The translations under genes and the position numbers were made by a program. A stretch of DNA of 64,000 nt, taken from positions 1 through 64,000 of the forward strand of contig MWDJ01000008.1 in NCBI GenBank assembly GCA_002070505.1, given 5' to 3'. How positions within the stretch are numbered: the stretch's first letter is position 1; every line of letters begins with the position of its first letter. Origin of the DNA: Bacteroidetes bacterium ADurb.Bin145. GTDB taxonomy: Bacteria; Bacteroidota; Bacteroidia; Bacteroidales; VadinHA17. Shown here piece after piece: positions 37,039 through 46,356 of the stretch. A model generated the notes under the pieces. It did no database searches. It saw only the letters and a list, made by a program, of their open reading frames with translations, and was not told the origin of the DNA.

Positions 37039-38940
37039 ATGAGCGATAATATTAAACATGAATGCGGTATTGCGATGTTAAGATTACGCAAACCGCCTGA
37101 TTTCTATTTCAATAAATACGGTACATGGTATTACGGCCTCCAGAAGATGTACCTGATGATGGAGAAACAGCATAACAGGGGCCAGGACGGGGCCGGTATA
37201 GCAGGTATTAAAATTAATGTCCCTCCGGGCCACAGATACATTTTCCGGCAGAGATCAAACAGGGAGGATCCTATTAAGGAGATTTTCAGCTTAATCTATG
37301 AGGACATAGACAAGATAAATACTTCGAACAGAAAGGATCTGAATGATCCGGATTTTATCAGAATGGATATGCCTTTTGTATGCGATGTTTATCTGGGACA
37401 TCTGAGATATGGCACTTACGGCAATTACAGGATCGATTATGTTCATCCCGTAAGCAGAGAGAATAACTGGAGATCAAAGAACCTGGTTATGGCAGGGAAT
37501 TTTAATCTCACCAACGTGAACGAAGTGTTGAACCACCTCATAGATCTTGGTCAGAATCCTATTGATTTTTCAGATACAGTTACAATACTTGAGAATATTG
37601 GCCACAGACTGGATGAAGAAAACGAAAGACTGTTCAGGTATTTTAAAGAACAAGGTTATTCTAAAAAAGATATTTCCCCGCTTATTGAGGAGAACCTGGA
37701 CCTTACGACAATACTGACAAAGGCAAGCCGAAACTGGGACGGTGGTTATACCATGGCTGGCATGGTAGGACATGGTGACTCATTCGTTATGCGTGATCCT
37801 GCCGGAATAAGACCGGCATTCTATTATATTGATAATGAAGTAATTGTTGTTGCATCAGAAAGACCGGTAATTCAGACTATATTCAATGTCAGGAGCGACA
37901 ATGTAATTGAACTTCCACCGGCTCACGCAATAATAGTTAAAGCTTCGGGAAATGTTTCTGTGAGCCGGCTAAGAGAGGATGCTGCTATAAGAAAATGCTC
38001 TTTTGAAAGGATTTATTTCTCGCGGGGTACAGATAAAAATATTTACAGGGAAAGGAAGAAGCTTGGCGAATTACTGACTGACAAAGTCCTGAAAGCAGTT
38101 GATTATGACCTTGATAATACTGTGTTCTCATACATTCCCAATACGGCAGAAAGCGCTTTTTACGGCCTTATAAAAGGGTTGGAGGATTATCTCAACCACG
38201 CTAAAATTGAGGCTATTCTGAAAATGAAGGGTCAGCTTTCGCGGGAGAGACTTGAATCAGTGATCAAAAAGAGACCAAGAGTGGAGAAGATAGCAGTAAA
38301 GGATGTTAAACTGCGAACATTTATTACCCAGGATAAAAGCAGGGATGACCTGGTCGGTCATGTATATGATGTGACTTACGGAGTAATAAGACGCGGTTAT
38401 GATAATCTTGTTATTCTCGATGACTCGATCGTCAGGGGGACAACCTTGAAAAAAAGCATCATCAGAATTCTTGACAGGCTCGAGCCCAGGAAGATAATTA
38501 TAGTTTCTTCTTCGCCACAGCTGAGATACCCCGATTGTTATGGCATAGATATGGCAAAACTTGGTGATCTTATTGCTTTCCGCGCAGCTATTAAGCTTTT
38601 AACAGAAGCCGGAAGGGAATCATTCATTTCGGAACTTTACCAGAAGGCTGTGGAAGAGAATAAAAAACCGGTTGATGAAATAAGGAACCTTGTTACAGAG
38701 ATCTATAAATCCTTTTGTCCCGATGAAATCTCCGCAAAGATTTCTTCAATGCTGAAGACAGAAGAGATAAATGCGGACGTTGAGATACTTTTTCAGTCGA
38801 TTGAAGGTTTGCATCAGGCCTGCCCGGGCCATACCGGGGACTGGTATTTCACTGGTGACTACCCCACACCGGGAGGTAACAAAGTAGCAAACCAGTCATT
38901 TATCAATTATGTTGAAGGCAGGAATGAAAGGGCTTACTGA
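37039..38940 (+). CDS. purF: Amidophosphoribosyltransferase-type protein (PurF family, long form)
   Basis: This 633-aa cytosolic enzyme is predicted to transfer glutamine nitrogen to PRPP, the first step of purine synthesis. The N-terminal glutaminase begins MSDNIKHECGIA. Cys9 would be the nucleophile after removal of an 8-residue propeptide ending in Glu, as in Bacillus-type PurF. The PRPP loop VILDDSIVRGTTLK lies at about 457-470. It is roughly 130-150 residues longer than E. coli PurF (505 aa), with an insertion in the glutaminase half and a C-terminal extension (QACPGHTGDWYFTGDYPTPGG). A divergent PurF paralog with another role cannot be excluded. Its last 7 bases overlap the convergent acyltransferase gene. 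Confidence 0.85.
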   Translation: MSDNIKHECGIAMLRLRKPPDFYFNKYGTWYYGLQKMYLMMEKQHNRGQDGAGIAGIKINVPPGHRYIFRQRSNREDPIKEIFSLIYEDIDKINTSNRKDLNDPDFIRMDMPFVCDVYLGHLRYGTYGNYRIDYVHPVSRENNWRSKNLVMAGNFNLTNVNEVLNHLIDLGQNPIDFSDTVTILENIGHRLDEENERLFRYFKEQGYSKKDISPLIEENLDLTTILTKASRNWDGGYTMAGMVGHGDSFVMRDPAGIRPAFYYIDNEVIVVASERPVIQTIFNVRSDNVIELPPAHAIIVKASGNVSVSRLREDAAIRKCSFERIYFSRGTDKNIYRERKKLGELLTDKVLKAVDYDLDNTVFSYIPNTAESAFYGLIKGLEDYLNHAKIEAILKMKGQLSRERLESVIKKRPRVEKIAVKDVKLRTFITQDKSRDDLVGHVYDVTYGVIRRGYDNLVILDDSIVRGTTLKKSIIRILDRLEPRKIIIVSSSPQLRYPDCYGIDMAKLGDLIAFRAAIKLLTEAGRESFISELYQKAVEENKKPVDEIRNLVTEIYKSFCPDEISAKISSMLKTEEINADVEILFQSIEGLHQACPGHTGDWYFTGDYPTPGGNKVANQSFINYVEGRNERAY

Positions 38941-39896
38941 GTCTCGTGGGTAAACCATGTGATCATGAAGTCTTTCTTGTAGGAAGCGAGATGCCGGTTT
39001 ATCTTTTCAACATAAATATCCCTCAGGGTTATCATTATACCCGTTTCTTCAACATTTCCGAAATGATGGTTTATAAATGTCCCGAATGTCCGCATAGTGG
39101 GCGACAGGTTCATATACGCGTTGATAAGCGGTGGTATGTTCTCTCCAAGTTTCCTCACCTCAGCTGAAAGGATCTTGTAATTATCCTTGTATCTCCATCC
39201 TCTGAAAAGTTTTTTCATTTCTCCCTCGTGAATATCAATAAAAGCCGGTTCAATGGGTGTTACAAGGTTATCAGGATCATTGAAATGTTTCCTGAGAAAA
39301 TAAAGGATCATGTTCCGTGCTTTCTGATTGAAATGGGGGTACATTGTGACTTTCCCAAAAAGATATTTAAGATGGTGATTATTAAGTACTAATGCGCCAA
39401 GTCCATCCCACAGGTTGTCAAGGGCATACAGACTTTTTCTTCCTCTTGTCTTCGACTGATAATCAGGATGCACAAAAGAACGGCCAAGCTCCATAAGATG
39501 GGGATAGTATTTTGAGAGAAATTTTTTCGAGAAATTGAAGTACGACGATGAAGCAAGCTTCTTAATATCACAATTTATACAATTTTTGGGAGGGAAATAG
39601 AACCTGTAACCACCTATGAGCTCTTTCTGTTCGGGATCCCAGACTATCAATTGCTTCTGAGGATCCTCCTTTGCAGTGTCAAATTCATCTATATCGATAC
39701 TATGGCCTGTACCTCCGCCGGCGTGCCGGAAAGTTATCTCACGTACCCTTCCAACCTCATGCATCAGAACAGGAGAATCATTATTATCAAAAACGTAGAC
39801 TTCGTTATTCGCATTATTTGTAATACGTAAAAGTCTCTCTTTTGTCAATTCTGCCATTATCTGATCTATAGGCAGCCTTTCAACGACGGGTTCCAT
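38934..39896 (-). CDS. glsB: GNAT-type N-acyltransferase, GlsB/OlsB-like
   Basis: This 320-aa predicted acyltransferase fits the family that N-acylates glycine or ornithine with a 3-hydroxy fatty acid from acyl-ACP. Motifs are VREITFRHAGGGTGHSID followed by DEFDT, WDPEQKELIGGYRF, and LGRSFVHPDYQ. In Bacteroides the homologous GlsB works with GlsA to make glycine lipids, and here an O-acyltransferase gene lies just upstream on the same strand (71 bases apart). The glycine-versus-ornithine choice cannot be read from the sequence; glycine is preferred by taxonomy. Its 3' end overlaps purF by 7 bases tail to tail. Confidence 0.75.
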   Translation of the reverse strand: MEPVVERLPIDQIMAELTKERLLRITNNANNEVYVFDNNDSPVLMHEVGRVREITFRHAGGGTGHSIDIDEFDTAKEDPQKQLIVWDPEQKELIGGYRFYFPPKNCINCDIKKLASSSYFNFSKKFLSKYYPHLMELGRSFVHPDYQSKTRGRKSLYALDNLWDGLGALVLNNHHLKYLFGKVTMYPHFNQKARNMILYFLRKHFNDPDNLVTPIEPAFIDIHEGEMKKLFRGWRYKDNYKILSAEVRKLGENIPPLINAYMNLSPTMRTFGTFINHHFGNVEETGIMITLRDIYVEKINRHLASYKKDFMITWFTHETQ

Positions 39897-39967
39897 CTTT
39901 TATTGAATTAAGATGCTGGATGAAAATAGAAAACGGGACGCAAGATAATGTTTTTTTATTTCGCGTG

Positions 39968-40810
39968 TTATTGCGGGATAAATGATTCAAGTTCATATGA
40001 CCTTGATTTTACCCAATCAGCCCACTCAATTGGAGTTTTTGAATCATCGAATGTTGTCCACGGAATAGCCCTGCCAAAAACCAGGGTGATCTTCTTCCCT
40101 CTCTGCCTGAACATCTCATCCGGGAGATAAAGCATTTCAATATTTGCCCTGATCCCCAAAAGATTCCTTAATCTTGCCAGGTTATAAAAGAATTCTGAAT
40201 TCCTTCCTGAAAAGAAAGCCGGAACTATATCTCTCTTATGCCTGACAGCTTTGACAATGAAATTCTTCTGCCATTGAAGATCGCAAATAATACCCTTTTT
40301 TTTTCTCGAGCATAATCCGGCAGGGAAATAAAGTATCTGACAGTCGGAAGCGTAAGCTTCTTCAAGTACCCGGGCAGCCTCCCTTCCCTGGGCCCCGTGC
40401 TTGTTCACAGGAATAAAAATTCCCGAAAGATTCCTGATATTTGTAAGGATATCATTCACAGGGAATTTAATATCATTGAAATGCCTTGAAAGCTCGTACA
40501 TGAATATCACACCATCGAGCCCTCCAAGCGGATGATTTGAAACAAAAATATGCCGTCCGAAGGAAGGAATATTTTCTTTTCCGATCACATCATACCTGAT
40601 ATTCAGGAAATCAAGTGAAGCTTCAACCAACGCCACATCCTTCAGATGGCCGGATCTCCCAAGGAATTCATTTAACTCGTTTTCATGAATGATCCTTTTA
40701 AGATAATTGACCGCAAATGACGGTATCAGCTTGCCAAGCCGGGGATTTTTAGACCTAAGTACTTCTCTGACATCTATTTTGGTAAATCCCTTTTCTGCAG
40801 GTTCATCCAT
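39968..40810 (-). CDS. glsA: PlsC-like O-acyltransferase, GlsA/OlsA-like
   Basis: This 280-aa acyltransferase of the lysophosphatidate acyltransferase superfamily shows the catalytic HX4D pattern in SNHPLGGLDG and the block YFPAGLCSRKKKG in place of the usual FPEGT. Together with the downstream GNAT gene it fits a two-step aminolipid pathway: GlsB makes a mono-acylated amino acid and GlsA adds the second chain. It is first in the two-gene unit. It may instead be a general PlsC relative. No transmembrane helix is obvious, so peripheral membrane binding is likely. Confidence 0.75.
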   Translation of the reverse strand: MDEPAEKGFTKIDVREVLRSKNPRLGKLIPSFAVNYLKRIIHENELNEFLGRSGHLKDVALVEASLDFLNIRYDVIGKENIPSFGRHIFVSNHPLGGLDGVIFMYELSRHFNDIKFPVNDILTNIRNLSGIFIPVNKHGAQGREAARVLEEAYASDCQILYFPAGLCSRKKKGIICDLQWQKNFIVKAVRHKRDIVPAFFSGRNSEFFYNLARLRNLLGIRANIEMLYLPDEMFRQRGKKITLVFGRAIPWTTFDDSKTPIEWADWVKSRSYELESFIPQ

Positions 40811-40965
40811 CGGTTCTTCTTAATATCGGGTATCAAATTTATACTTTTTTCATCAGCCGCTGAATCACTTTGTTTATTTATATTCCCGGCTCACCGGCTT
40901 TGGATCTGCGATGTCTCAGGATGCTTTTTTTCAGCCTGATAAAAGTTATTAACAAAGTTATAAAA

Positions 40966-40995
40966 AAAGTGGGGTAAAGTGGGGCAAAGTGGATA
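40966..40995 (+). promoter_or_regulatory. MraZ operator: three 10-bp direct repeats
   Basis: AAAGTGGGGT, AAAGTGGGGC and AAAGTGGATA follow each other head to tail, so the core AAAGTGG recurs on the same helix face. MraZ proteins of other bacteria bind direct repeats containing GTGG or TGGG at about one helical turn. The array lies 41 bases before mraZ and overlaps the expected -33 region, which fits autorepression of the dcw operon. Confidence 0.8.
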
Positions 40996-41004
40996 ATTTT
41001 TACT

Positions 41005-41012
41005 TAATTTAG
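41005..41012 (+). promoter_or_regulatory. Probable -7 box (TAATTTAG) of the dcw operon
   Basis: This has one mismatch from TAnnTTTG. It lies 24 bases before the mraZ ATG and 9 bases after the MraZ repeat array. Confidence 0.45.
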
Positions 41013-41036
41013 CGTTTTAATTGACAAAAAGGGTTT

Positions 41037-41504
41037 ATGGCCACATTTATTGGCGATTATACGTGCAAGGTGGATGTCAAGGGAAGGATAATCCTTCCTA
41101 TGGCATTCAAGAAGCAGATGCCTGCTGAAGCACGTGATCAGTTTGTGGTCAGGAAAGACATTTTTGAGAACTGCCTTGTACTCTACTCGATCGAGGATTG
41201 GGACAGGCAGCTTGAGAAGATCCGGCGGAGGATAAATCCTTATAACCGAGAGCATAACAAATTCATGAGGAATTTTTTCAAGGGCACGGCTGAACTGACC
41301 CTGGATTCCAACAACAGGATGCTTATCCCAAGGAGAATGCTTGATACCATTGGGGCGGACAGAGATGTTGTTCTTGCCGGTCAGGACGGCAGAATAGAAA
41401 TATGGGCTGCTGATGCTTACGAAAAGATCGATATGCCTGCTGAGGATTTTGCAAACCTGGCAGAGAAGCTGATGGGTGGTACGTTAAACGAGTCTGAAAA
41501 ATAA
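41037..41504 (+). CDS. mraZ: Transcriptional regulator MraZ
   Basis: This 155-aa DNA-binding protein of the AbrB-like double-barrel fold represses the division/cell-wall operon. Both halves carry the MraZ DxxxR signature, DVKGR at 13-17 and DSNNR at 90-94, each followed by a hydrophobic/proline stretch. It is the first gene of the cluster, directly behind a matching repeat operator, so autoregulation is likely. Its stop overlaps the rsmH start by one base (TAATG). Confidence 0.96.
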   Translation: MATFIGDYTCKVDVKGRIILPMAFKKQMPAEARDQFVVRKDIFENCLVLYSIEDWDRQLEKIRRRINPYNREHNKFMRNFFKGTAELTLDSNNRMLIPRRMLDTIGADRDVVLAGQDGRIEIWAADAYEKIDMPAEDFANLAEKLMGGTLNESEK

Positions 41505-42400
41505 TGGTTTATCATATACCTGCACTTCTTGATGAAAGCATAAATGGTCTCAACATCCGGCCTGAGGGAATTTATGTTGACGTTACTTTCGGAGGTGGAG
41601 GACATTCAGCGGAGATCCTTAAAAGGCTCGATACAGGTAAACTTATTGCTTTCGATCAGGATGAAGATGTTAGGATGAATGTGCCTGATGATAAAAGACT
41701 AATCTTTATTGAACAGAACTTCAGGTTTCTTAAAAACAACCTTCTGTTCAATGGGATCAAAGCTATTGATGGACTGATAGCCGATCTGGGAGTCTCCTTC
41801 CATCAGTTTGACGAGCCGGCAAGAGGATTTACATTCAGGCTTGATGCTCCGCTTGATATGCGTATGAATAAGAGCAGCAGCCTGACTGCTGCTTCTCTTA
41901 TAAAAACGATCGATGAATCATTCCTTTCAGATATTTTTTACAGATATGGGGAATTATCAAATTCACGCAAGGTAGCACGGCATATTATCTCCGCCAGGGA
42001 TGAAAGGCCGATTCTTACTACCGGCGACCTCGTTTCTGCTGTAAGGAATATAGCTCCACGCGGTCAGGAGAATAAGTTCTATGCAAGGATATTTCAGTCT
42101 CTCCGGATAATTGTGAATCATGAGATAGATTTCCTCAAAGAAATGCTTCTCCAGGCCCTTGAGATGCTTAACAGGGGCGGAAGGCTGGTCATCATCACAT
42201 ACCACTCACTTGAGGACAGGGTCGTCAAAAACTTCATGCGGACAGGAAACTTTGAAGGGATAGAGAAAAAGGATTTCTATGGCAATCCCGAGAGACCGTT
42301 CAGGGTACTGTCGAAGAAAGGAATAGTCCCGGGGCCTGAAGAAATAAAAAAGAATAACAGGGCAAGAAGCGCAAGATTAAGAATAGCTGAAAAGATCTGA
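41504..42400 (+). CDS. rsmH: 16S rRNA (cytosine1402-N4)-methyltransferase RsmH
   Basis: This 298-aa SAM-dependent enzyme methylates N4 of C1402 in 16S rRNA. The SAM-binding loop is VDVTFGGGGHSAEIL (about 26-40). Further family blocks are ADLGVSFHQFDEPARGF, ARIFQSLRIIVNHE and ITYHSLEDRVVKNF. The length is typical. It is translationally coupled to mraZ and 3 bases before the ftsL-type gene. Confidence 0.96.
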   Translation: MVYHIPALLDESINGLNIRPEGIYVDVTFGGGGHSAEILKRLDTGKLIAFDQDEDVRMNVPDDKRLIFIEQNFRFLKNNLLFNGIKAIDGLIADLGVSFHQFDEPARGFTFRLDAPLDMRMNKSSSLTAASLIKTIDESFLSDIFYRYGELSNSRKVARHIISARDERPILTTGDLVSAVRNIAPRGQENKFYARIFQSLRIIVNHEIDFLKEMLLQALEMLNRGGRLVIITYHSLEDRVVKNFMRTGNFEGIEKKDFYGNPERPFRVLSKKGIVPGPEEIKKNNRARSARLRIAEKI

Positions 42401-42403
42401 ACA

Positions 42404-42772
42404 ATGGAAGAGTCGGCAAAAAAGACAAAACAGAAAATGGGGGAAAACAGGTCAGGGAGCTTTATGAAAGAGCTTCTCAGCGGGAGTATGGTGACCGAGA
42501 AAATCATTCTCAAAAATCTTTGGTATGTTCTTCTGCTTACTCTTCTTGCAGCGGTCTATATCGGGAACAGATTCCATGCTGAAAAAATTACCCGTGAAAC
42601 GGCCAGGCTGCAGCGTGAGGTTAAGGAGCTCAGGGCTGAGTCACTGGCTACATCTGCTGACCTGATGTATATAAGCAGGCAGTCGGAAGTATACAAGCTT
42701 GTAAAAGAAAGAGGTCTTGATCTGGAAGAGCTGAAGTCCCCTCCTTACAGATTAATTGTAGAAAGAAAATGA
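42404..42772 (+). CDS. ftsL: FtsL-like cell-division protein
   Basis: This 122-aa bitopic membrane protein has a basic cytoplasmic N-terminus (~1-42) and one membrane helix (~43-63, NLWYVLLLTLLAAVYIGNRF). A heptad-patterned coiled coil follows (ITRETARLQREVKELRAES), ending in an FtsL-like tail (VYKLVKERGLDLEELKSPP). Position between rsmH and the transpeptidase gene is the canonical one for ftsL, whose product links FtsB/FtsQ to FtsW/FtsI. Sequence similarity in this family is weak, so the call rests on topology and context. Confidence 0.88.
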   Translation: MEESAKKTKQKMGENRSGSFMKELLSGSMVTEKIILKNLWYVLLLTLLAAVYIGNRFHAEKITRETARLQREVKELRAESLATSADLMYISRQSEVYKLVKERGLDLEELKSPPYRLIVERK

Positions 42773-42776
42773 TTGT

Positions 42777-44891
42777 ATGGCGGTACGCGACGAAATAGTA
42801 TTGCGCAGTGGTATTATTTATTTCATAATAGCTCTTTTTGCTATTGCTGTACTGGCAATGATCCTGGTTCTCCAGATCGTACAGCACGGCAAATGGTCCT
42901 CTATGAGTGAAAAATACGTTTATCAGACCACTGAGATGCCGGCGAACAGGGGAGACATCCTTGCAATGGATGGCAGGTTGCTTGCCAGTTCTGTCCCATA
43001 CTACACGATCTATATGGATACCCGAAGCACCGGCATGTCCGGAACCACCTGGTCGAACGGAATAGACGGATTATCAGCCGGACTGGAACGTCTGCTCGGA
43101 GAAAGGTCTGCTGAAGGATGGAAAGCAGTTATCACCCAGGCCCGTAAGAGAGGCGACCGGTATTTTCTGATCAAAAGGAGAGTCAGTTATGAGACGCTAA
43201 AACAGCTTAAGAAACTCCCGATTTTCAGGGAAGGACAGTTCAAAGGCGGGTTGGTCGCCCAGGCAGAGAACAGGAGGATTCTGCCCAACAGCGAACTGGC
43301 AGCACGTACTATCGGATATCTTAACCTCGGAGCTGAAGGTACTGAAGTAGGTATCGAGGGATCTTTTGACAAAGACCTGGCAGGCAGGAATGGAATCGTG
43401 GTCAAACAGCGGCTCACTGGCGGTGACTGGATCGATGTTGATGATGCCAGCAGTGTTGAAGCAAGGGATGGCAACGATATAATAACAACAATAGATATAG
43501 ATCTTCAGGATGTCGCTTCTTCAGCATTAAAAAACCAGCTGAAAAAGCATAATGCCCATCACGGATGTGCAATAGTGATGGAAGTAGCTACCGGCGATAT
43601 AAGAGCCATTGTAAATCTTGAAGAGGGCGGGGACGGAGATTATCATGAAACTTATAATTACGCTATAGCTGAAAGTACGGAACCGGGATCGACATTTAAG
43701 CTGCCGTCTCTTATGGCTGCTCTTGAAGATGGTGTTATTGATACGGGAGATGTCGTAGATACCGGGACTGGAAGCGTAAAATTCTACAATAAGATAATAA
43801 GAGATACAAAAGAAGAAGGCTACGGGAAACTTACTGTCAGCCAGGTTTTCGGGCTTTCATCAAACGTTGGTACCTCAAAACTCATTTATGAGCATTATAA
43901 AGACAATCCCAGGGATTTCGTGAACAGGCTCTATGCAATGAAGCTGAATGAAAAACTGAATATCCAGCTTAAGGGCGAAGGAGAACCTTTGATAAGATAT
44001 CCGGGTGATAAACTATGGTCGGGATTATCGTTACCCATGATGTCACATGGCTACGAGGTCCAGCTTACTCCCCTGCAAATTCTTACATTCTATAATGCTG
44101 TCGCAAATGACGGCCGTATGATGCGTCCAAGATTCGTTACGGCTGTAATGCGGAACGGACATGTGATTAGGCGCTTTGAGCCGGATGTGATAATCAATTC
44201 AATTGCATCCAGGAACACTATCCGGAAAGCAAAGAAAATGATGGAAGGAGTTGTCGAGAAGGGCACAGCAACGAATCTGAAAAACGCGAACTATAAAATT
44301 GCAGGTAAGACGGGTACGGCACAGATAGCCAAAGGCAGATCCGGTTACCGTTCGGGAGTGAGAATTTCCTATCAGGCTTCTTTTGTCGGTTATTTCCCTG
44401 CCGAAAATCCTCTCTATTCCTGCATAATTGTAGTCAATGCTCCCTCCAACGGCGTTTACTACGGGAATCTTGTCGCCGGTTCGGTATTCAGGGAGATCTC
44501 TGATAAGATCTATGCTACGAATTTTTACAGGGACTATAAAAACGCTGAAAATATAACCAGGGATCAATCGGCTCCTGAAGCCGGTAACGGTTACAGACCT
44601 GATTTAAACACTGTTCTCCGCAAACTTGATGTAAGGCACATGAAGAATACTAAAAGTGACTGGGTAGCTACCCGCGAAAGCGGCGATACAGTAAGCTTTG
44701 CAGGAGTTAATACGATTAAAGGTCTTGTCCCTGATGTAAGGGGTATGACTCTCAGGGATGCAGTATATCTCCTGGAGAATTCAGGTTACAGGGTAAAATA
44801 CAGCGGAAAGGGTAAAGTACGCAGGCAGTCGCCGGAACATGGAGCCAGATATTTTGAAGGGCAGATAGTTTCTCTAGAAATGAATATGTAG
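42777..44891 (+). CDS. ftsI: Division transpeptidase FtsI (class B PBP) with C-terminal PASTA domain
   Basis: This 704-aa septal peptidoglycan transpeptidase has one N-terminal membrane helix (~12-36) and a pedestal domain. The penicillin-binding domain has Ser305 in STFK, SSN at 361-363 and KTGT starting at Lys511. A PASTA domain closes the protein (~640-702, VPDVRGMTLRDAVYLLENSG). PASTA tails are common in Gram-positive and Bacteroidota FtsI/SpoVD-type enzymes but absent in E. coli. It starts 4 bases after ftsL and ends one base before murE. Confidence 0.95.
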   Translation: MAVRDEIVLRSGIIYFIIALFAIAVLAMILVLQIVQHGKWSSMSEKYVYQTTEMPANRGDILAMDGRLLASSVPYYTIYMDTRSTGMSGTTWSNGIDGLSAGLERLLGERSAEGWKAVITQARKRGDRYFLIKRRVSYETLKQLKKLPIFREGQFKGGLVAQAENRRILPNSELAARTIGYLNLGAEGTEVGIEGSFDKDLAGRNGIVVKQRLTGGDWIDVDDASSVEARDGNDIITTIDIDLQDVASSALKNQLKKHNAHHGCAIVMEVATGDIRAIVNLEEGGDGDYHETYNYAIAESTEPGSTFKLPSLMAALEDGVIDTGDVVDTGTGSVKFYNKIIRDTKEEGYGKLTVSQVFGLSSNVGTSKLIYEHYKDNPRDFVNRLYAMKLNEKLNIQLKGEGEPLIRYPGDKLWSGLSLPMMSHGYEVQLTPLQILTFYNAVANDGRMMRPRFVTAVMRNGHVIRRFEPDVIINSIASRNTIRKAKKMMEGVVEKGTATNLKNANYKIAGKTGTAQIAKGRSGYRSGVRISYQASFVGYFPAENPLYSCIIVVNAPSNGVYYGNLVAGSVFREISDKIYATNFYRDYKNAENITRDQSAPEAGNGYRPDLNTVLRKLDVRHMKNTKSDWVATRESGDTVSFAGVNTIKGLVPDVRGMTLRDAVYLLENSGYRVKYSGKGKVRRQSPEHGARYFEGQIVSLEMNM

Positions 44892-44892
44892 T

Positions 44893-46353
44893 ATGGCCAG
44901 TCTTAAAGAATTAATAAGGGGAATAAAGGTGATCAGCTTTGCAGGTGACCCTGAAAAGCCGGTCAGCAGCATTACTTTTGATTCGCGGCAGGTATCCGGA
45001 GGCTCACTGTTTATAGCAGTAAGAGGCTCTAAGAATGATGGTCATGACTATATAAGCTCTGCTGTAAGCTCAGGAGCATCTGCAATTATCTGTGAAAAAC
45101 TGCCGGATAAAACTGATCCCCGCATTTCATGGATCCTGACGGACGATTCTGCCTTAGCCCTGGGGATAGTTGCTTCGAATTATTATAAAAATCCTTCATC
45201 ATCATTAAAACTTGTAGGTGTTACAGGCACAAATGGAAAGACAACTATAGCAACCCTTCTTTATAAGACTTTTTCCGGTCTTGGTTACAAATGCGGCCTC
45301 TTCTCAACAGTCTGCAATTACGTGATCGACAGGGAACTGCCGGCTACGCACACCACTCCTGATCCTGTTCAGCTGAACAGGGTAATGTCAGAGATGGTCA
45401 GCGCCGGTTGTGACTATGCCTTTATGGAGGTCAGCTCTCATGCTGTCGATCAGCAGCGGATCGCAGGACTGAGGTTTGCAGGTGGCATCTTCACTAACCT
45501 GACTCATGACCATCTCGATTATCATAAGACTTTTGACAGGTACCTGGCGGCAAAGAAAATGTTCTTCGATCAGTTGCCTGAAAATGCATTTGCCCTTGTT
45601 AATACCGATGACAGGAATGGCAAGGTGATGCTGCAGAACTGCAAAGCCAGGCCCTTCACTTTTTCGGTAAGAGGTCCTGCTGATTTCCGCTGCGGGATAA
45701 TTGAACAGACTTTTGACGGGATGGGATTAAAGATCATGGGGGAGGAAGTATGGACAAGATTCATTGGCGACTATAACGCTTCCAACCTTCTGGCAGTTTA
45801 CGCGGCTTCAGAGCTTCTTGGTGCAAAACGAAAAGAAATACTCACAGCGATGAGCGATCTCCACCCGGTAGCCGGCCGTCTTGAGGTCATAAGATCATCC
45901 GGTATAACAGGCATAGTTGATTATGCCCATACTCCTGACGCCCTTATAAATGTATTGGATACACTTAATAAGATAAGGGAAGGAAATATTCAGCTTATCA
46001 CTGTTGTGGGGGCCGGCGGTGACCGTGATAAGACGAAGAGGCCAAAAATGGCTTCTATTTCGGCGGAGAGAAGTACAAAGCTGATCCTTACTTCTGATAA
46101 TCCCAGAACAGAAGATCCGGAAAAGATCCTGGATGATATGGAAGCAGGTATTACTCCGGAACTTAAGAGCAGGACACTCAGGATATGCGACAGGAGGGAG
46201 GCAATAAGAACAGCTGTGATGCTTGCTTTAAAGGGCGACGTAATACTGGTTGCCGGCAAAGGACATGAACCTTACCAGGAGGTAATGGGAGTAAGGCATC
46301 ATTTTGATGACAGGGAAGAACTTAGAAAAGCTTTATCAGAAAAAAAATTTTAG
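44893..46353 (+). CDS. murE: UDP-MurNAc-tripeptide synthetase MurE, meso-DAP type
   Basis: This 486-aa ATP-dependent ligase adds the third residue of the peptidoglycan stem. The ATP loop GVTGTNGKTT is near residue 110. The substrate loop TTPDPVQLN lies near 155 and the amino-acid specificity motif DNPRTEDP near 401. DNPR is the meso-diaminopimelate form, so the wall is predicted to be DAP type. Cytosolic and of normal length. Confidence 0.96.
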   Translation: MASLKELIRGIKVISFAGDPEKPVSSITFDSRQVSGGSLFIAVRGSKNDGHDYISSAVSSGASAIICEKLPDKTDPRISWILTDDSALALGIVASNYYKNPSSSLKLVGVTGTNGKTTIATLLYKTFSGLGYKCGLFSTVCNYVIDRELPATHTTPDPVQLNRVMSEMVSAGCDYAFMEVSSHAVDQQRIAGLRFAGGIFTNLTHDHLDYHKTFDRYLAAKKMFFDQLPENAFALVNTDDRNGKVMLQNCKARPFTFSVRGPADFRCGIIEQTFDGMGLKIMGEEVWTRFIGDYNASNLLAVYAASELLGAKRKEILTAMSDLHPVAGRLEVIRSSGITGIVDYAHTPDALINVLDTLNKIREGNIQLITVVGAGGDRDKTKRPKMASISAERSTKLILTSDNPRTEDPEKILDDMEAGITPELKSRTLRICDRREAIRTAVMLALKGDVILVAGKGHEPYQEVMGVRHHFDDREELRKALSEKKF

Positions 46354-46356
46354 TAA

